NCBI RefSeq assembly: GCF_022179465.1
Contig: NZ_BPQV01000001.1
Location: 496,001 to 560,000, forward strand
Origin: Methylobacterium organophilum
GTDB taxonomy: Bacteria > Pseudomonadota > Alphaproteobacteria > Rhizobiales > Beijerinckiaceae
Length of the DNA stretch: 64,000 nucleotides
Reading direction: 5' to 3'
Under the pieces are notes generated by a model. It made no database searches. It was not told the origin of the DNA and worked only from the letters and a program-made list of their open reading frames with translations. Shown in pieces: positions 9,232 through 20,180 of this stretch (its first letter is position 1; each line of letters starts with the position of its first letter). The position numbers and the translations under genes are program-made.

Positions 9232-10518
9232 TCAGGCGGCCTTGGTCGCGAGGGCATTCAGGCCGGCGGGCACCGCCGGGCCGGAGCGGCCGAGATAGGC
9301 GCGGCGGGCCGGGCGCAGCACGAACCAGGCGAGCGCCGCCGTCACCAGGTCGAGGCCGATGGCGATGGAGAAGACCGGGATCCAGCTGCCGGCCGCATCG
9401 TGGATCAGAGCCGCCACCGGGCCACCGAGGAGCGAGCCCACGCCCTGGGCCATGTAGAGGAAGCCGTAATTGGTGGTGGCGTGCTTCGTGCCGAAGGTGT
9501 CGGTGAGCGTCGAGGGGAACAGGGAGAAGATCTCGCCCCAGGCGAAGAACACCACGCCGGAGAGCAGGGCGAAGGCGTAGGCGTTCTCGCGGAAGGCGAG
9601 CAGCAGGCAGATCGCGCCCGCCTCCAGGGCGAAGGCCACCGCCATGGTGGTCTCGCGGCCGACATGGTCGGAGACCCAGCCGAAGAAGGGCCGGGTCAGG
9701 CCGTTGGTGATCCGGTCGAAGGTCAGGGCGAAGGGCAGCGCCGCGAAGCCGAAGACCAGGGCATCGGCCACGCCGAATTCCTTGGCGAAGGCGGCGAACT
9801 GGGCCACGACCATCAAGCCGCCGGTCGACATCATCGCCATCATCGCGAACATCAGCCAGAACAGCGGCGTGCGCAGCATCGGGCCGGGGGCCACGTCGCG
9901 GGCAGCGCTCGCCACCTTGTCCGCCGGGATCTCCGGGGTCTCGCCCGGCTTCGGGGCGCGCAGGCCGAGGGCGGCGACCACGCCGATGGCGCCGAGGATC
10001 AGGCCGAACACGAGCAGCGTGTCCCGGTAGCCCGAGGCGGCGATCATGTCGGAGATCGGGAAGGTGGTGGCGATGGCGCCCATGCCGTAGCCGGCGGCGA
10101 CGATGCCCGCGGCGAAGCCCCGGCGGTCGGGGAACCAGCGCACCATCAGGCCGACGATGCCGACATAGACGATGCCGGTGCCGAGGCCGCAGAGCAGGCC
10201 GTAGCTCGCATAGAGGCCGGTGAGGCTGGTGACCTGCGAGGCCGCGACCCAGCCGAGCCCGCTCAGGGCGGCGCCCAGCGCGATCATGCCCTTGGCGCTG
10301 AAGCGCTCGATCAGCCAGCCCTGGACCGGGGAGAAGAAGGTCTGGAGCACGATCAGGATCGTGAAGGTGACCTGCACCTGGGCGAGCGTACCGCCGGTGC
10401 TGCCCTGGAGCGGCTTCACGAACAGCGTCCAGACATATTGCGGGCTGGAGATCGTCATCATGACGATCAATCCGAGCAGGAGCTGCACCCAGCGGGTGCG
10501 CGCGGAACCTGAATACAT
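9232..10518 (-). CDS. oxlT: Oxalate/formate MFS antiporter (OxlT family)
   Basis: 428-residue inner-membrane MFS protein with about 12 helices. The N-terminal MYSGSARTRWVQLLLGL, the helix SPQYVWTLFVKPL, GLGTGIVYVGIVGLMVRWFPDRRG and the Asn-rich C-terminal ATTNYGFLYMAQG follow the oxalate:formate antiporter family (TIGR04259-like). It would exchange oxalate for formate in oxalate use, common in methylotrophs. The ATG at 10518 has a GAGGAG ribosome binding site. No oxalyl-CoA genes are adjacent, so substrate assignment rests on family similarity. Confidence 0.8.
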   Translation of the reverse strand: MYSGSARTRWVQLLLGLIVMMTISSPQYVWTLFVKPLQGSTGGTLAQVQVTFTILIVLQTFFSPVQGWLIERFSAKGMIALGAALSGLGWVAASQVTSLTGLYASYGLLCGLGTGIVYVGIVGLMVRWFPDRRGFAAGIVAAGYGMGAIATTFPISDMIAASGYRDTLLVFGLILGAIGVVAALGLRAPKPGETPEIPADKVASAARDVAPGPMLRTPLFWLMFAMMAMMSTGGLMVVAQFAAFAKEFGVADALVFGFAALPFALTFDRITNGLTRPFFGWVSDHVGRETTMAVAFALEAGAICLLLAFRENAYAFALLSGVVFFAWGEIFSLFPSTLTDTFGTKHATTNYGFLYMAQGVGSLLGGPVAALIHDAAGSWIPVFSIAIGLDLVTAALAWFVLRPARRAYLGRSGPAVPAGLNALATKAA

Positions 10519-10586
10519 GATGCACTCCTCGTGGCCCCTTCGCATACGCAAAGGTGGTGCCACCGGGGGAATGCACGCAATGATCG

Positions 10587-11459
10587 TCAGCGCGTCGCCG
10601 TCACCAACCAGCACCCGGCACCGAGGCCGGCCTCGCCCCCCACCGCATGCGGATGCAGGGCCTCGGCGATGGCCGCCCGGGCCTCTGCCCGCATTTCAGG
10701 CACATGCGCGCGCAGATGTCCGGCCACCGGGCCGAGTTCGAGGAGGAAGTCCGTCGCCGCGGCGACGGCCACCGCCGTGTCGCCGTCCGCGGCCCGCCCG
10801 AGGGGCAGGCGCCGGTCGAGGGGCCGCTCGGCGATGTCCCGGAAGCCGGCCTCCGCCAGGAGCGCGGGCAGGGTCCCGCTCGCCGCGAAGCGGAAGGGTC
10901 CCGGCTCGTCCCCTCCGGAGGACAGGGTCCGTGCCTCCGGCGGCAGCAGGGCGCGCACCGCCGCCCAGGGCACGGAGACCCAGGGATTCTCCGGCAGGCC
11001 GCGCCAGCACAGGAAGGCGAGACGCCCCTTCTCCGCCAGGGCGCCGCGCAGATGGGCGAAGGCGGGCCGGGATTCCTCGAAGAACATCACGCCGAAGCGC
11101 GACAGGGCGCAGTCGAAGGCCCCCGCGCCGAAGGGATGGCGCGCGGCATCCGCCTCGATCCAGGCGATGGGCGCGCCGCCGGCGGGCCGCGCCCGCGCGG
11201 CCGCCACCGCGAGCAGCGGCGCCGACACGTCGACCGCCGTGACCCGCCCCGACACGCCGATGCGGGCCGCGGCCTGCAGGGCGCTCTCGCCGGCCCCGCA
11301 GCCGATATCGAGGACGCGTTCCCCCGGCCGGGGAGACGCGGCCTCGATCAGGGCCGCGGTGAGCGGGGCGAAGGCGGCGTCGAGGATGGCCTGGTGGCGC
11401 GCCCAGCGCGCCCCGGCCTCGCCGTTCCAGTAGGCCGCCTGGTCGCTCGCCACGCCCAT
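10587..11459 (-). CDS. Class I SAM-dependent methyltransferase, substrate unknown
   Basis: 290-residue cytoplasmic methyltransferase. SAM-binding motif I is VLDIGCGAGESALQAA (about residues 48-63), followed by VTAVDVSAPLLAVA and FDCALSRFGVMFFEES. The N-terminal DQAAYWNGEAGARWARHQ is a frequent opening of the UbiE-like/methyltransferase-25 group in alphaproteobacteria. It sits 7 bp behind the gamma-glutamyltransferase gene in the same direction and is probably cotranscribed. No substrate can be named. Confidence 0.8.
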   Translation of the reverse strand: MGVASDQAAYWNGEAGARWARHQAILDAAFAPLTAALIEAASPRPGERVLDIGCGAGESALQAAARIGVSGRVTAVDVSAPLLAVAAARARPAGGAPIAWIEADAARHPFGAGAFDCALSRFGVMFFEESRPAFAHLRGALAEKGRLAFLCWRGLPENPWVSVPWAAVRALLPPEARTLSSGGDEPGPFRFAASGTLPALLAEAGFRDIAERPLDRRLPLGRAADGDTAVAVAAATDFLLELGPVAGHLRAHVPEMRAEARAAIAEALHPHAVGGEAGLGAGCWLVTATR

Positions 11460-11466
11460 CCCCGCC

Positions 11467-13065
11467 TCAGAGCCCTTCCGAGCCGCCATCCGAGCGCGGA
11501 TCGTGCACCGCCTCGATGCGGCCGTTCTGCGCGTGCCGCACCAGCATGCCGGCATGGCCGAGGCTGTCGATATAGGCCCCGCCGAGCTCCTCGATCGCGT
11601 GGCCCATGCCGCGCAGGGCCGCGATGCAGGCCGGATCGAAGCGGTCCTCGACCTTCACCGTGAGCGATTCCGCGCCCCAGGTCCGGCCGTAGAGCAGGCG
11701 CGGCGCATCGACCGCATCGGCCACGGACATCCCGTAATCGGCGTAGCGGGAAAAGATCTGCGCCTGGAATTGCGGCTGCCCGTCCCCGCCCATGGAGCCG
11801 TAGGCCATGATCCGCCCGTCGTCGAAGGCGGCGAGCGCCGGGATCAGGGTGTGGAACGGCCGGCGCCCCGGCTCCAGCGGGTTCACCGCGTTCGGGTCCA
11901 GGGAGAAGGACATGCCCCGGTTCTGCCAGCAGATGCCGGTCTGCGGCAGCACCGTGCCCGAGCCGTATTCCCAATAGACCGACTGGATGAAGGAGACGGC
12001 GAGGCCGTCCTTGTCGATGGCGCCCATCCAGACGGTGTCGCCGTGGCCGGGATCGCGCAGGGGCACCGGGGCGGCCCGGTCCATGCGGATCGCCGCCGCC
12101 TCGCGGGCGAGGCGGTCCGGGGTGAGGAAGCTCGCGGGGTCCACGCGCAGCCGGTCGAAATCGGTCACGACCCGGTCGCGGATGGCGAAGGCGCGCTTCG
12201 TCGCCTCGATCAGGCCGTGGTAATGCGCGGCGCTCTCGGCCCGGGCCACGTTCAGCCGGTCGAACAGGCCGAGGATCAGGAGCGCGGCGAGCCCCTGGGT
12301 CGGGGGCGGGAAGTTGTAGAGGGTGGCGTCGCGCCGCCTCAGGGACAGGGGCGCCCGCTCCCGCGGACGGTAGGCCTCGAGATCGGCCCGGGTGACCGGC
12401 GCGCCGAGGCGCTGAAGGTCGGCGGCGATCTCGCGGCCGAGATCGCCGCGGTAGAAATCCTCGAAGCCGGCATGGGCGAGCTGCTCCAGGGTCGCGGCGA
12501 GGAGCGGCTGGCGCCGGAGCGTCCCCTCGGGGCAGGGCTTCCCGTCCCGGAGATAGGTGGCGCCGAAGTTCGGCGCGTCGTGGAGGGCATCAAGTGCCTG
12601 GGGCACATAGCGCGCCTCGGAGGGCGACACGGCGCAGCCCTCCCGCGCAAACCGCACCGCATCCGCCAGCAGCAGGTCGCGGGGCAGCCGGCCGCCCAAA
12701 GCCCGGGCGAGGTCCAGGGCCAGCTGCCAGCCCCCGACGGTGCCCGCCACGGTGAGCGCCGCATCCGGCCCGCGGGAGGGGATCGCGTCGTAACCCTTCT
12801 CCCGGTAGCGGGCGATGCTGGCTTCGGACCCCGCCGGCCCGCAAGCCTCGATGCCCCGGACCCGGCCGTTCGGGGCGCGGATCAGCCAGAAGCCGTCGCC
12901 GCCGATGCCGTTCATGTGCGGGTAGACCACCGCGATGGCGGCGGCCATGGCGATCATCGCCTCGATGGCGTTGCCGCCCTGGGCGAGGACGCTCTGGCCG
13001 GTCTGGGCGGCGAGGCGGTGGGGCGCGGCGACGGCCGCGGCGGCATAGACGGGGATCTCGGGCAT
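11467..13065 (-). CDS. Gamma-glutamyltransferase family protein
   Basis: 532-residue Ntn-hydrolase of the gamma-glutamyltransferase family, which self-cleaves before a catalytic Thr. That Thr is in GHGDTVWMGAIDKDG (about residues 360-375), and the small-subunit glycine block appears as AYGSMGGDGQPQ. The large-subunit opening AAAVAAPHRLAAQTGQSVLAQGG-NAIEA is typical. No convincing signal peptide is seen from the ATG at 13065, so it may be a cytoplasmic family member acting on other gamma-glutamyl amides or as a cephalosporin-acylase-like enzyme. Followed by the methyltransferase gene. Confidence 0.85.
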   Translation of the reverse strand: MPEIPVYAAAAVAAPHRLAAQTGQSVLAQGGNAIEAMIAMAAAIAVVYPHMNGIGGDGFWLIRAPNGRVRGIEACGPAGSEASIARYREKGYDAIPSRGPDAALTVAGTVGGWQLALDLARALGGRLPRDLLLADAVRFAREGCAVSPSEARYVPQALDALHDAPNFGATYLRDGKPCPEGTLRRQPLLAATLEQLAHAGFEDFYRGDLGREIAADLQRLGAPVTRADLEAYRPRERAPLSLRRRDATLYNFPPPTQGLAALLILGLFDRLNVARAESAAHYHGLIEATKRAFAIRDRVVTDFDRLRVDPASFLTPDRLAREAAAIRMDRAAPVPLRDPGHGDTVWMGAIDKDGLAVSFIQSVYWEYGSGTVLPQTGICWQNRGMSFSLDPNAVNPLEPGRRPFHTLIPALAAFDDGRIMAYGSMGGDGQPQFQAQIFSRYADYGMSVADAVDAPRLLYGRTWGAESLTVKVEDRFDPACIAALRGMGHAIEELGGAYIDSLGHAGMLVRHAQNGRIEAVHDPRSDGGSEGL

Positions 13066-13229
13066 GCGCCTTTCGCTTCTCTCATCGCGCCGGGCTGGGT
13101 CCGCCGGGCCGATCTCGCAGGCAGGATCAGGACCATGCGGGGCGCGAGGCGGCAAGGCCGGCTCTTTCCCCACGGCGGAGTCCGCGGCAACGCCCTATAT
13201 CCTGCCGCGACGGGATGCGCCCACGCGTC

Positions 13230-13257
13230 GGTTGCATGGGCTAGGTTCCATGGGCTT
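13230..13257. repeat. Two tandem 14-bp near-identical repeats upstream of a small gene
   Basis: GGTTGCATGGGCTA is followed directly by GGTTCCATGGGCTT (two mismatches). They lie about 70 bp before the small gene at 13329 and in the divergent gap to the gamma-glutamyltransferase gene, where regulator-binding repeats would be expected. Confidence 0.5.
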
Positions 13258-13328
13258 GGCACACGCGCTTGGCGTAGGGGTCCGGCGACGGCCCCCGGCG
13301 GGAGGAGCGGGCAGGGGATGAGCTTCGG

Positions 13329-13559
13329 ATGAGCTTCGTGGTCCAGGCGTTCGAGCATGTATCGGGGCGTCTCGTCGCCACGCTGCGGCGCGACGCGACG
13401 AGCCAGGCCGATGCCCTGCGCCAGGCGGAGGCCCTGGCCGGTCGGCTATCCGGCGCGGTCGCCCTCGAAGTCGCGCCGGAGGACGGCAGCATCGCCGCGA
13501 TCCTCGGTGCCTTCGGCGACGTGCCCGACGATTTCGCGGACGGGCTCGCCGGCGGCTAG
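13329..13559 (+). CDS. Small hypothetical protein, 76 residues
   Basis: Not recognised. The protein is short, Ala-rich and acidic at its end (GDVPDDFADGLAGG), without signal peptide or membrane segment. It looks real because of its codon pattern and a purine-rich GGAGGAGCGGGCAGGGG stretch upstream. The start region is duplicated: ATGAGCTTCGG at 13318 is repeated as ATGAGCTTCGT at 13329, and the first ATG hits a TGA after four codons that overlaps the second ATG. Translation probably begins at 13329, possibly by restart from the upstream minicistron. Confidence 0.55.
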   Translation: MSFVVQAFEHVSGRLVATLRRDATSQADALRQAEALAGRLSGAVALEVAPEDGSIAAILGAFGDVPDDFADGLAGG

Positions 13560-13644
13560 GCCGCAGCGTTCCCTCGTTTCCAAGAGCGCGATCCGGTTCG
13601 GGAGCCGATGTTCCCGTGGCGGTTGGGGCGCGAGAAGCGCTCGT

Positions 13645-13989
13645 TCAGCCTCCCGACGCCCCGCCCGGCGCCAACCGGGCCAAGAAGGGGGAGGCGGCCT
13701 TCCCAGCGGCACGCTCGATCGCCCGGTAATGGGCGACGACATCGGCCCCGAAGGGGGAGAGCCGCGCCCCGCCCCCGGCCTTGCCGCCGATCTGCGCTTC
13801 GACCACCGGCTCGGCGAAGCCCTTATTCATCTCCTCGATCAGCAGCCAGGCCCGGCGATAGGACATGCCGAGGGCCCGGCCGGCCGCCGAGATCGAGCCG
13901 TGCTCGGCCACCGCCTCGAGGAGCTGCACCTTGCCCGGCCCCAGGCGAAGGCCCGGCGCGAGATCGATGCGGATGCTCAGATGCGCCAA
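13645..13989 (-). CDS. ModE-like winged-helix regulator (LysR-type N-terminal HTH only)
   Basis: 114-residue protein matching the N-terminal DNA-binding half of ModE, the molybdate regulator: KVQLLEAVAEHGSISAAGRALGMSYRRAWLLIEEMN, then GGKAGGGARLSPFG. It lacks the C-terminal molybdate-binding MOP domains, as do many alphaproteobacterial stand-alone homologues. The ligand and targets are unknown; no mod genes are adjacent. Confidence 0.8.
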   Translation of the reverse strand: MAHLSIRIDLAPGLRLGPGKVQLLEAVAEHGSISAAGRALGMSYRRAWLLIEEMNKGFAEPVVEAQIGGKAGGGARLSPFGADVVAHYRAIERAAGKAASPFLARLAPGGASGG

Positions 13990-14231
13990 CCGTCCGTCCT
14001 CCCCTCGCGGGTCCCGGCCCGCTCCCGCTCGCCGCTGACTCTACACGATCCGGGCCGCCCGCCGCAGGGCCGGAGGCGAAAAGCCCGGCTCCGCTTCCCC
14101 CCTCGCCTCGAGCCATCGCCATGTCTGGACGCACATAACGGCGCCGGGGAGATCCTGGTGCGACCCGCGGCGGGCACGGCGTCATCATGGCCTTGCCGCC
14201 GAAGGCCGCCTGACCGCCTCGACGCCGGCCC

Positions 14232-16424
<2,193 letters not shown>

Positions 16425-16606
16425 GAACCGCCGCGCCTCCTGCGCTTCGGGAGGCCGTCGACCGAAGGCCGGCTTCGGCGCGCGAACACGACTCCCGCCC
16501 GCCTGACTGCCCTCGGACGCGCCGCGTCGCAAGCCGGCGGAAAGCGCCCCTATCTCATTGGGCGCGCGTGTGGATCCGGGAGCACAGGCGGCGGCCGGCG
16601 CCGGGC

Positions 16607-17167
16607 TCAGCCCTCCAGCGTCTCCAAGACGAGATTGCCGTTGGTGTAGACGCAGATATCGGCGGCGATCTTCATGGCCCGGCGCACGATCGCCTCGGCG
16701 TCGAGGTCCTGGTCCTCCAAGGCGCGGGCGGCGGCGAGCGCGTAGTTCCCGCCCGAGCCGATCGCCATCACCCCGCTCTCGGGTTCGAGCACGTCGCCCG
16801 AGCCGGAAAGGAGCAGGCTGACGTCCTTGTCGGCCACCAGCATCATCGCCTCCAGGCGGCGCAGGTAGCGGTCGGTGCGCCAGTCTTTGGTCAGTTCCAC
16901 GCAGGCGCGGGTGAGCTGGCCGGGATATTGTTCGAGCTTGCCCTCCAGCCGCTCGAACAGGGTGAAGGCATCGGCCGTGGCGCCGGCGAAGCCGCCGATC
17001 ACGCTGCCCTTGGCGAGGCGGCGCACCTTGCGGGCATTGCCCTTCACGATGGTCTGCCCGAGGCTGACCTGCCCGTCGCCCCCGATCACCACCCGGCCGC
17101 CCTTGCGGACCATCAGGATCGTGGTGGCGTGCATCTGCGGCGGGCCGCTGGCGGCAGGATCGGACAA
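16607..17167 (-). CDS. hslV: ATP-dependent protease proteolytic subunit HslV (ClpQ)
   Basis: Threonine peptidase of the HslUV complex. The mature enzyme should begin at the Thr-Thr of TTILMVRK after removal of a short propeptide; [21 protein letters not shown] and [18 protein letters not shown] are family blocks. The listed TTG start at 17167 has GGAG upstream; an ATG at 17134 (MHATTI) is the alternative and would leave only a three-residue propeptide. The unfoldase gene hslU is not adjacent. A sigma-32-like promoter lies just upstream. Confidence 0.93.
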   Translation of the reverse strand: MSDPAASGPPQMHATTILMVRKGGRVVIGGDGQVSLGQTIVKGNARKVRRLAKGSVIGGFAGATADAFTLFERLEGKLEQYPGQLTRACVELTKDWRTDRYLRRLEAMMLVADKDVSLLLSGSGDVLEPESGVMAIGSGGNYALAAARALEDQDLDAEAIVRRAMKIAADICVYTNGNLVLETLEG

Positions 17168-17204
17168 GGGGGGCTCCAGTCGGTCGGGTCAGAGGGCTCG
17201 GCGG

Positions 17205-17236
17205 CACAGGTAAGCGCTTCGCCCGCCCCGTCCAAG
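17205..17236 (-). promoter_or_regulatory. Candidate heat-shock (sigma-32) promoter of hslV
   Basis: On the minus strand CTTG (17236-17233) is followed after exactly 18 bp by CTTACCTGTG (17214-17205). The alphaproteobacterial sigma-32 consensus is CTTG-N17/18-CYTATNTNNG; one defined base differs. It ends about 38 bp before the hslV start, and hslV is a known heat-shock gene. Confidence 0.55.
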
Positions 17237-17427
17237 GTTCAGGGCGCTTCGTTCGGGATGGTGCGGGGGTATGACCAGGCTTCGGCAGGCGTCTTTTCCC
17301 CACTCCACGAGCGCTGGTCGGCTGTCGACCGAATTGCAACCACAGCACCTCAACCGCGCGAATTGCCCGCTTGACGGCGCCCGCCTTGCGGGTTCGAAGG
17401 CGGCCCGAGAATCAACGAGGATCCGTG

Positions 17428-18705
17428 ATGCCCGCCCTGTCCCAGCTTTCGCCCGAGGCGCTGTCCGAGCTGCGCGCCGGCCTGCGCCAGGAATACGAGG
17501 CGCTCAAAGGCCAGGGCCTCAAGCTCGACATGACCCGGGGCAAGCCCGCGCCCGAGCAGCTCGACCTCGCCACGGAGATGCTGGCCCTGCCCGGCAACCG
17601 CGACACCACCGCCGATGACGGCACCGACGCGCGCAACTACGGCAACCTCCAGGGCCTGACCGAGACGCGGGCGCTGTTCGCGCCGGTCCTGGGCGCGCCG
17701 CCCGAGCAGATCGTGGTCGCCAACAATTCGAGCCTCGCCCTGATGCACGACGTGCTCGTCTACGCCCTGCTCAAGGGCGTGCCCGGGGGCGACAAGCCCT
17801 GGAGCAAGCAGGAGCCGATCGCGATCCTCTGCCCCGTGCCCGGCTACGACCGGCACTTCGCCCTGTGCGAGGGCTACGGCATCCGCATGATCCCGGTGCC
17901 GATGACCGGCGCCGGCCCGGACATGGACGTCGTCGAGAAGGCGGTGGCCGACCCGGCGGTGAAGGGCATCTGGTGCGTGCCGCAATATTCCAACCCGAGC
18001 GGCGAGACCTATTCCGACGAGACCGTGCGGCGCCTGGCCGCGATGAAGGCCGCGGCGCCGGATTTCCGCATCCTGTGGGACAACGCCTACGCGGTGCATC
18101 ACCTGAGCGACGAGCGGCCGTCGCTGGCCAACGTCATCGAGGCCTGTGCCGAGGCCGGCAATCCGGACCGGCCGATCGTGTTCGCCTCGACCTCGAAGGT
18201 GACGATCGCCGGCGCGGGCCTCGCCATGCTCGCCTCTTCCGCGGCCAATATCCGCTGGTACCTCGCCCAGGCCGGCCGCCGCAGCATCGGGCCGGACAAG
18301 CTCAACCAGCTCCGCCACGTCCGCTTCCTCAAGGACGCCGCTGGCATCGCCGCCCATATGGAGAAGCACCGGGCGCTGATCGGCCCGAAATTCGACGCGG
18401 TCGAGACGGCCTTCGCCGCCCGCCTCGAAGGCTACGAGGTCGCCCGCTGGAGCCGGCCGCTCGGCGGCTACTTCATCACCCTCGACGTGGCGGACGGCAC
18501 GGCGACGAAGGTGGTGGCGCTCGCCGCCGAGGCGGGCATCGCGCTGACGCCGGCGGGGGCGACCCATCCCTACGGCAAGGATCCCGACGACCGGACGCTG
18601 CGCATCGCCCCGACCTTCCCCAAGCTCGAAGCGGTGCGCAAGGCGGCCGAGGCGGTCGCCCTCTGCACCTTGCTCGCCGCCGTCGAGGCGAAGCTCGACG
18701 CCTGA
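17428..18705 (+). CDS. PLP-dependent aminotransferase, type Ib aspartate aminotransferase family
   Basis: 425-residue cytoplasmic enzyme of the AspT-like aminotransferase family (PF12897 type): the family opening LKLDMTRGKPAPEQLDLA, the cofactor lysine in FASTSKVTIAGAG, and PQYSNPSGETYS with the substrate-binding region. It most likely interconverts aspartate/oxaloacetate and glutamate/2-oxoglutarate, though older annotations call it a MocR-like aminotransferase. The ATG at 17428 follows AACGAGGATCC, a good ribosome binding site. Confidence 0.88.
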   Translation: MPALSQLSPEALSELRAGLRQEYEALKGQGLKLDMTRGKPAPEQLDLATEMLALPGNRDTTADDGTDARNYGNLQGLTETRALFAPVLGAPPEQIVVANNSSLALMHDVLVYALLKGVPGGDKPWSKQEPIAILCPVPGYDRHFALCEGYGIRMIPVPMTGAGPDMDVVEKAVADPAVKGIWCVPQYSNPSGETYSDETVRRLAAMKAAAPDFRILWDNAYAVHHLSDERPSLANVIEACAEAGNPDRPIVFASTSKVTIAGAGLAMLASSAANIRWYLAQAGRRSIGPDKLNQLRHVRFLKDAAGIAAHMEKHRALIGPKFDAVETAFAARLEGYEVARWSRPLGGYFITLDVADGTATKVVALAAEAGIALTPAGATHPYGKDPDDRTLRIAPTFPKLEAVRKAAEAVALCTLLAAVEAKLDA

Positions 18706-18732
18706 GACCCGCCGCCGGGGCGTGGGCGGGTC
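18706..18732. terminator. Hairpin between convergent aminotransferase and small gene
   Basis: Arms GACCCGCC and GGCGGGTC separated by 11 bases, beginning directly after the aminotransferase stop. Two genes converge here. No T-run, so this is a structural call. Confidence 0.45.
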
Positions 18733-18734
18733 GC

Positions 18735-18974
18735 CTAAGCCTCCGGAGGCCGGGACGCCGCCTCGACCTCCGGCCAGTGCGGGAAGGGCTGCCAGTCGGT
18801 GAAGGCATCCTCCGCATAGCCGTGGTCGCAGGAGGCGACGTGCCAGGGCGTGTCGTCGCCGTGCCGGGCCGGATCCCAGCGGACCACGGCGCGCCGGTCG
18901 GGCTCGTAGCGGTTGATCGCGATGATCCAGCGGCCGTCATGGGGTGCCGCACCGATCGGTATCCAGCTTCGCAT
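18735..18974 (-). CDS. Small conserved hypothetical protein, DUF551-like, 79 residues
   Basis: Begins MRSWIPIGAAPHDGRWIIAI, which resembles the short DUF551-type proteins of phages and alphaproteobacteria, and is rich in Trp and His (WHVASCDHGYAEDAF, WQPFPHWPE). No signal peptide or membrane helix. Function unknown. A GTG/TTG-type start up to 18995 would add seven residues. Confidence 0.55.
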   Translation of the reverse strand: MRSWIPIGAAPHDGRWIIAINRYEPDRRAVVRWDPARHGDDTPWHVASCDHGYAEDAFTDWQPFPHWPEVEAASRPPEA

Positions 18975-19076
18975 CGCCCCTCGCGACGATCCCACCCTGG
19001 GGCGTCCGCGCCCCCCGTCCGGGAAACGCCCAAGGCGCCGAAACCGTTCGCCCCGCTCTCGGCCGGCGGGGCCGGT

Positions 19077-20180
19077 CTAGATCACGACCGTGATCGCCCG
19101 CGCGGCCCGGGTCAGGCCCGTATAGAGCCAGCGGGCGCGGTGCTCGCGGAAGGCGTAGGATTCGTCGAAGAGGACGACCTTGTCCCATTGCGAGCCCTGG
19201 GCCTTGTGCACGGTGAGCGCGTAGCCGTAGGTGAACTCGTCGGTCTCCCGGCGCAGGTAGAGCGGGATCTCCTCCTCCGAGCCCTCGATCACCTGGCGCA
19301 GGACCTTGATGTCGACGGCGCGCTTGCGCAGGGCCGGGTCGTCGTCCGGCACCACGTCGAGGCGGATCGTGTCGGGCCGCGGCGGCGCGCGCAGGGCCTG
19401 CACCGTCCAGGTCGAGCCGTTGAGCAGGCCCTTGGTGCGGTCGTTCCTCAGGCAGACCAGCTTCTCGCCGATGGAGGGCATCGGGTCAGTATGGCCGGCG
19501 AGCTCCCGCAGGCGGTTGTTGTAGAGCCGGCGGGTGCGGTTGAGGCCCACCAGCACCTGGTCGCAATCGAGCACCTGGGCCGGGTCGATGTCCCGGCGGC
19601 GGATCACCCGGCTCTCGCCGTACGCGCCCACCTCCAGCCGGCCGCCCTCGCGGATGGTCATGGCCATGCGCACGATCGGATCGTCCTTGGCCTGCCGGTG
19701 CACGTCGGTGAGCATCACGTCCGGCTCGGCCTCGGTGAAGAAGCCCCCGCCGCGCACGGGGGGCAGCTGGGCCGGGTCGCCGAGCACCAGCACCGGCTTC
19801 TCGAAGGAGAGAAGGTCGTTGCCGAGATCGGCATCGACCATCGAGCATTCGTCGATGACGATGAGGTCGGCCTTGGCCGCCGGGCCGGAGCGGTTGAGGG
19901 TGAAGGTCGGGCCGCCCTCGTCCGCCTCCCGCGTGCGGTAGATCAGGCTGTGGATCGTGGCCGCGTCCGGGCAGCCGCGGGCGCGCATCACCGAGGCGGC
20001 CTTGCCGGTGAAGGCGCCGAACACCGTCGCGCCCTCGAAATCCTCGGCGATGCGGCGGGCCAACGTGGTCTTGCCGGTGCCGGCATAGCCGAACAGGCGG
20101 AAGACCTGCTCGCCGCCGCCCTTCATCCAGGCGGCGATGGCCTTCAGCGCCGCCTCCTGCTGGGGGGCGAAGCCGTCCAT
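19077..20180 (-). CDS. RecD-like ATP-dependent DNA helicase (SF1)
   Basis: 367-residue superfamily 1 helicase lacking RecD's accessory domains. Walker A is GYAGTGKTTLARR (about residues 31-43), motif Ia AFTGKAASVM, motif II VIDECSMVD, motif III GDPAQLPPV, and the C-terminal UvrD-C2 block YGYALTVHKAQGSQW then LYTGLTRA. Stand-alone proteins of this type are common in alphaproteobacteria and probably act in repair or recombination. Its ATG overlaps the TGA of hemF (TGATG), indicating coupled translation. Confidence 0.88.
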   Translation of the reverse strand: MDGFAPQQEAALKAIAAWMKGGGEQVFRLFGYAGTGKTTLARRIAEDFEGATVFGAFTGKAASVMRARGCPDAATIHSLIYRTREADEGGPTFTLNRSGPAAKADLIVIDECSMVDADLGNDLLSFEKPVLVLGDPAQLPPVRGGGFFTEAEPDVMLTDVHRQAKDDPIVRMAMTIREGGRLEVGAYGESRVIRRRDIDPAQVLDCDQVLVGLNRTRRLYNNRLRELAGHTDPMPSIGEKLVCLRNDRTKGLLNGSTWTVQALRAPPRPDTIRLDVVPDDDPALRKRAVDIKVLRQVIEGSEEEIPLYLRRETDEFTYGYALTVHKAQGSQWDKVVLFDESYAFREHRARWLYTGLTRAARAITVVI

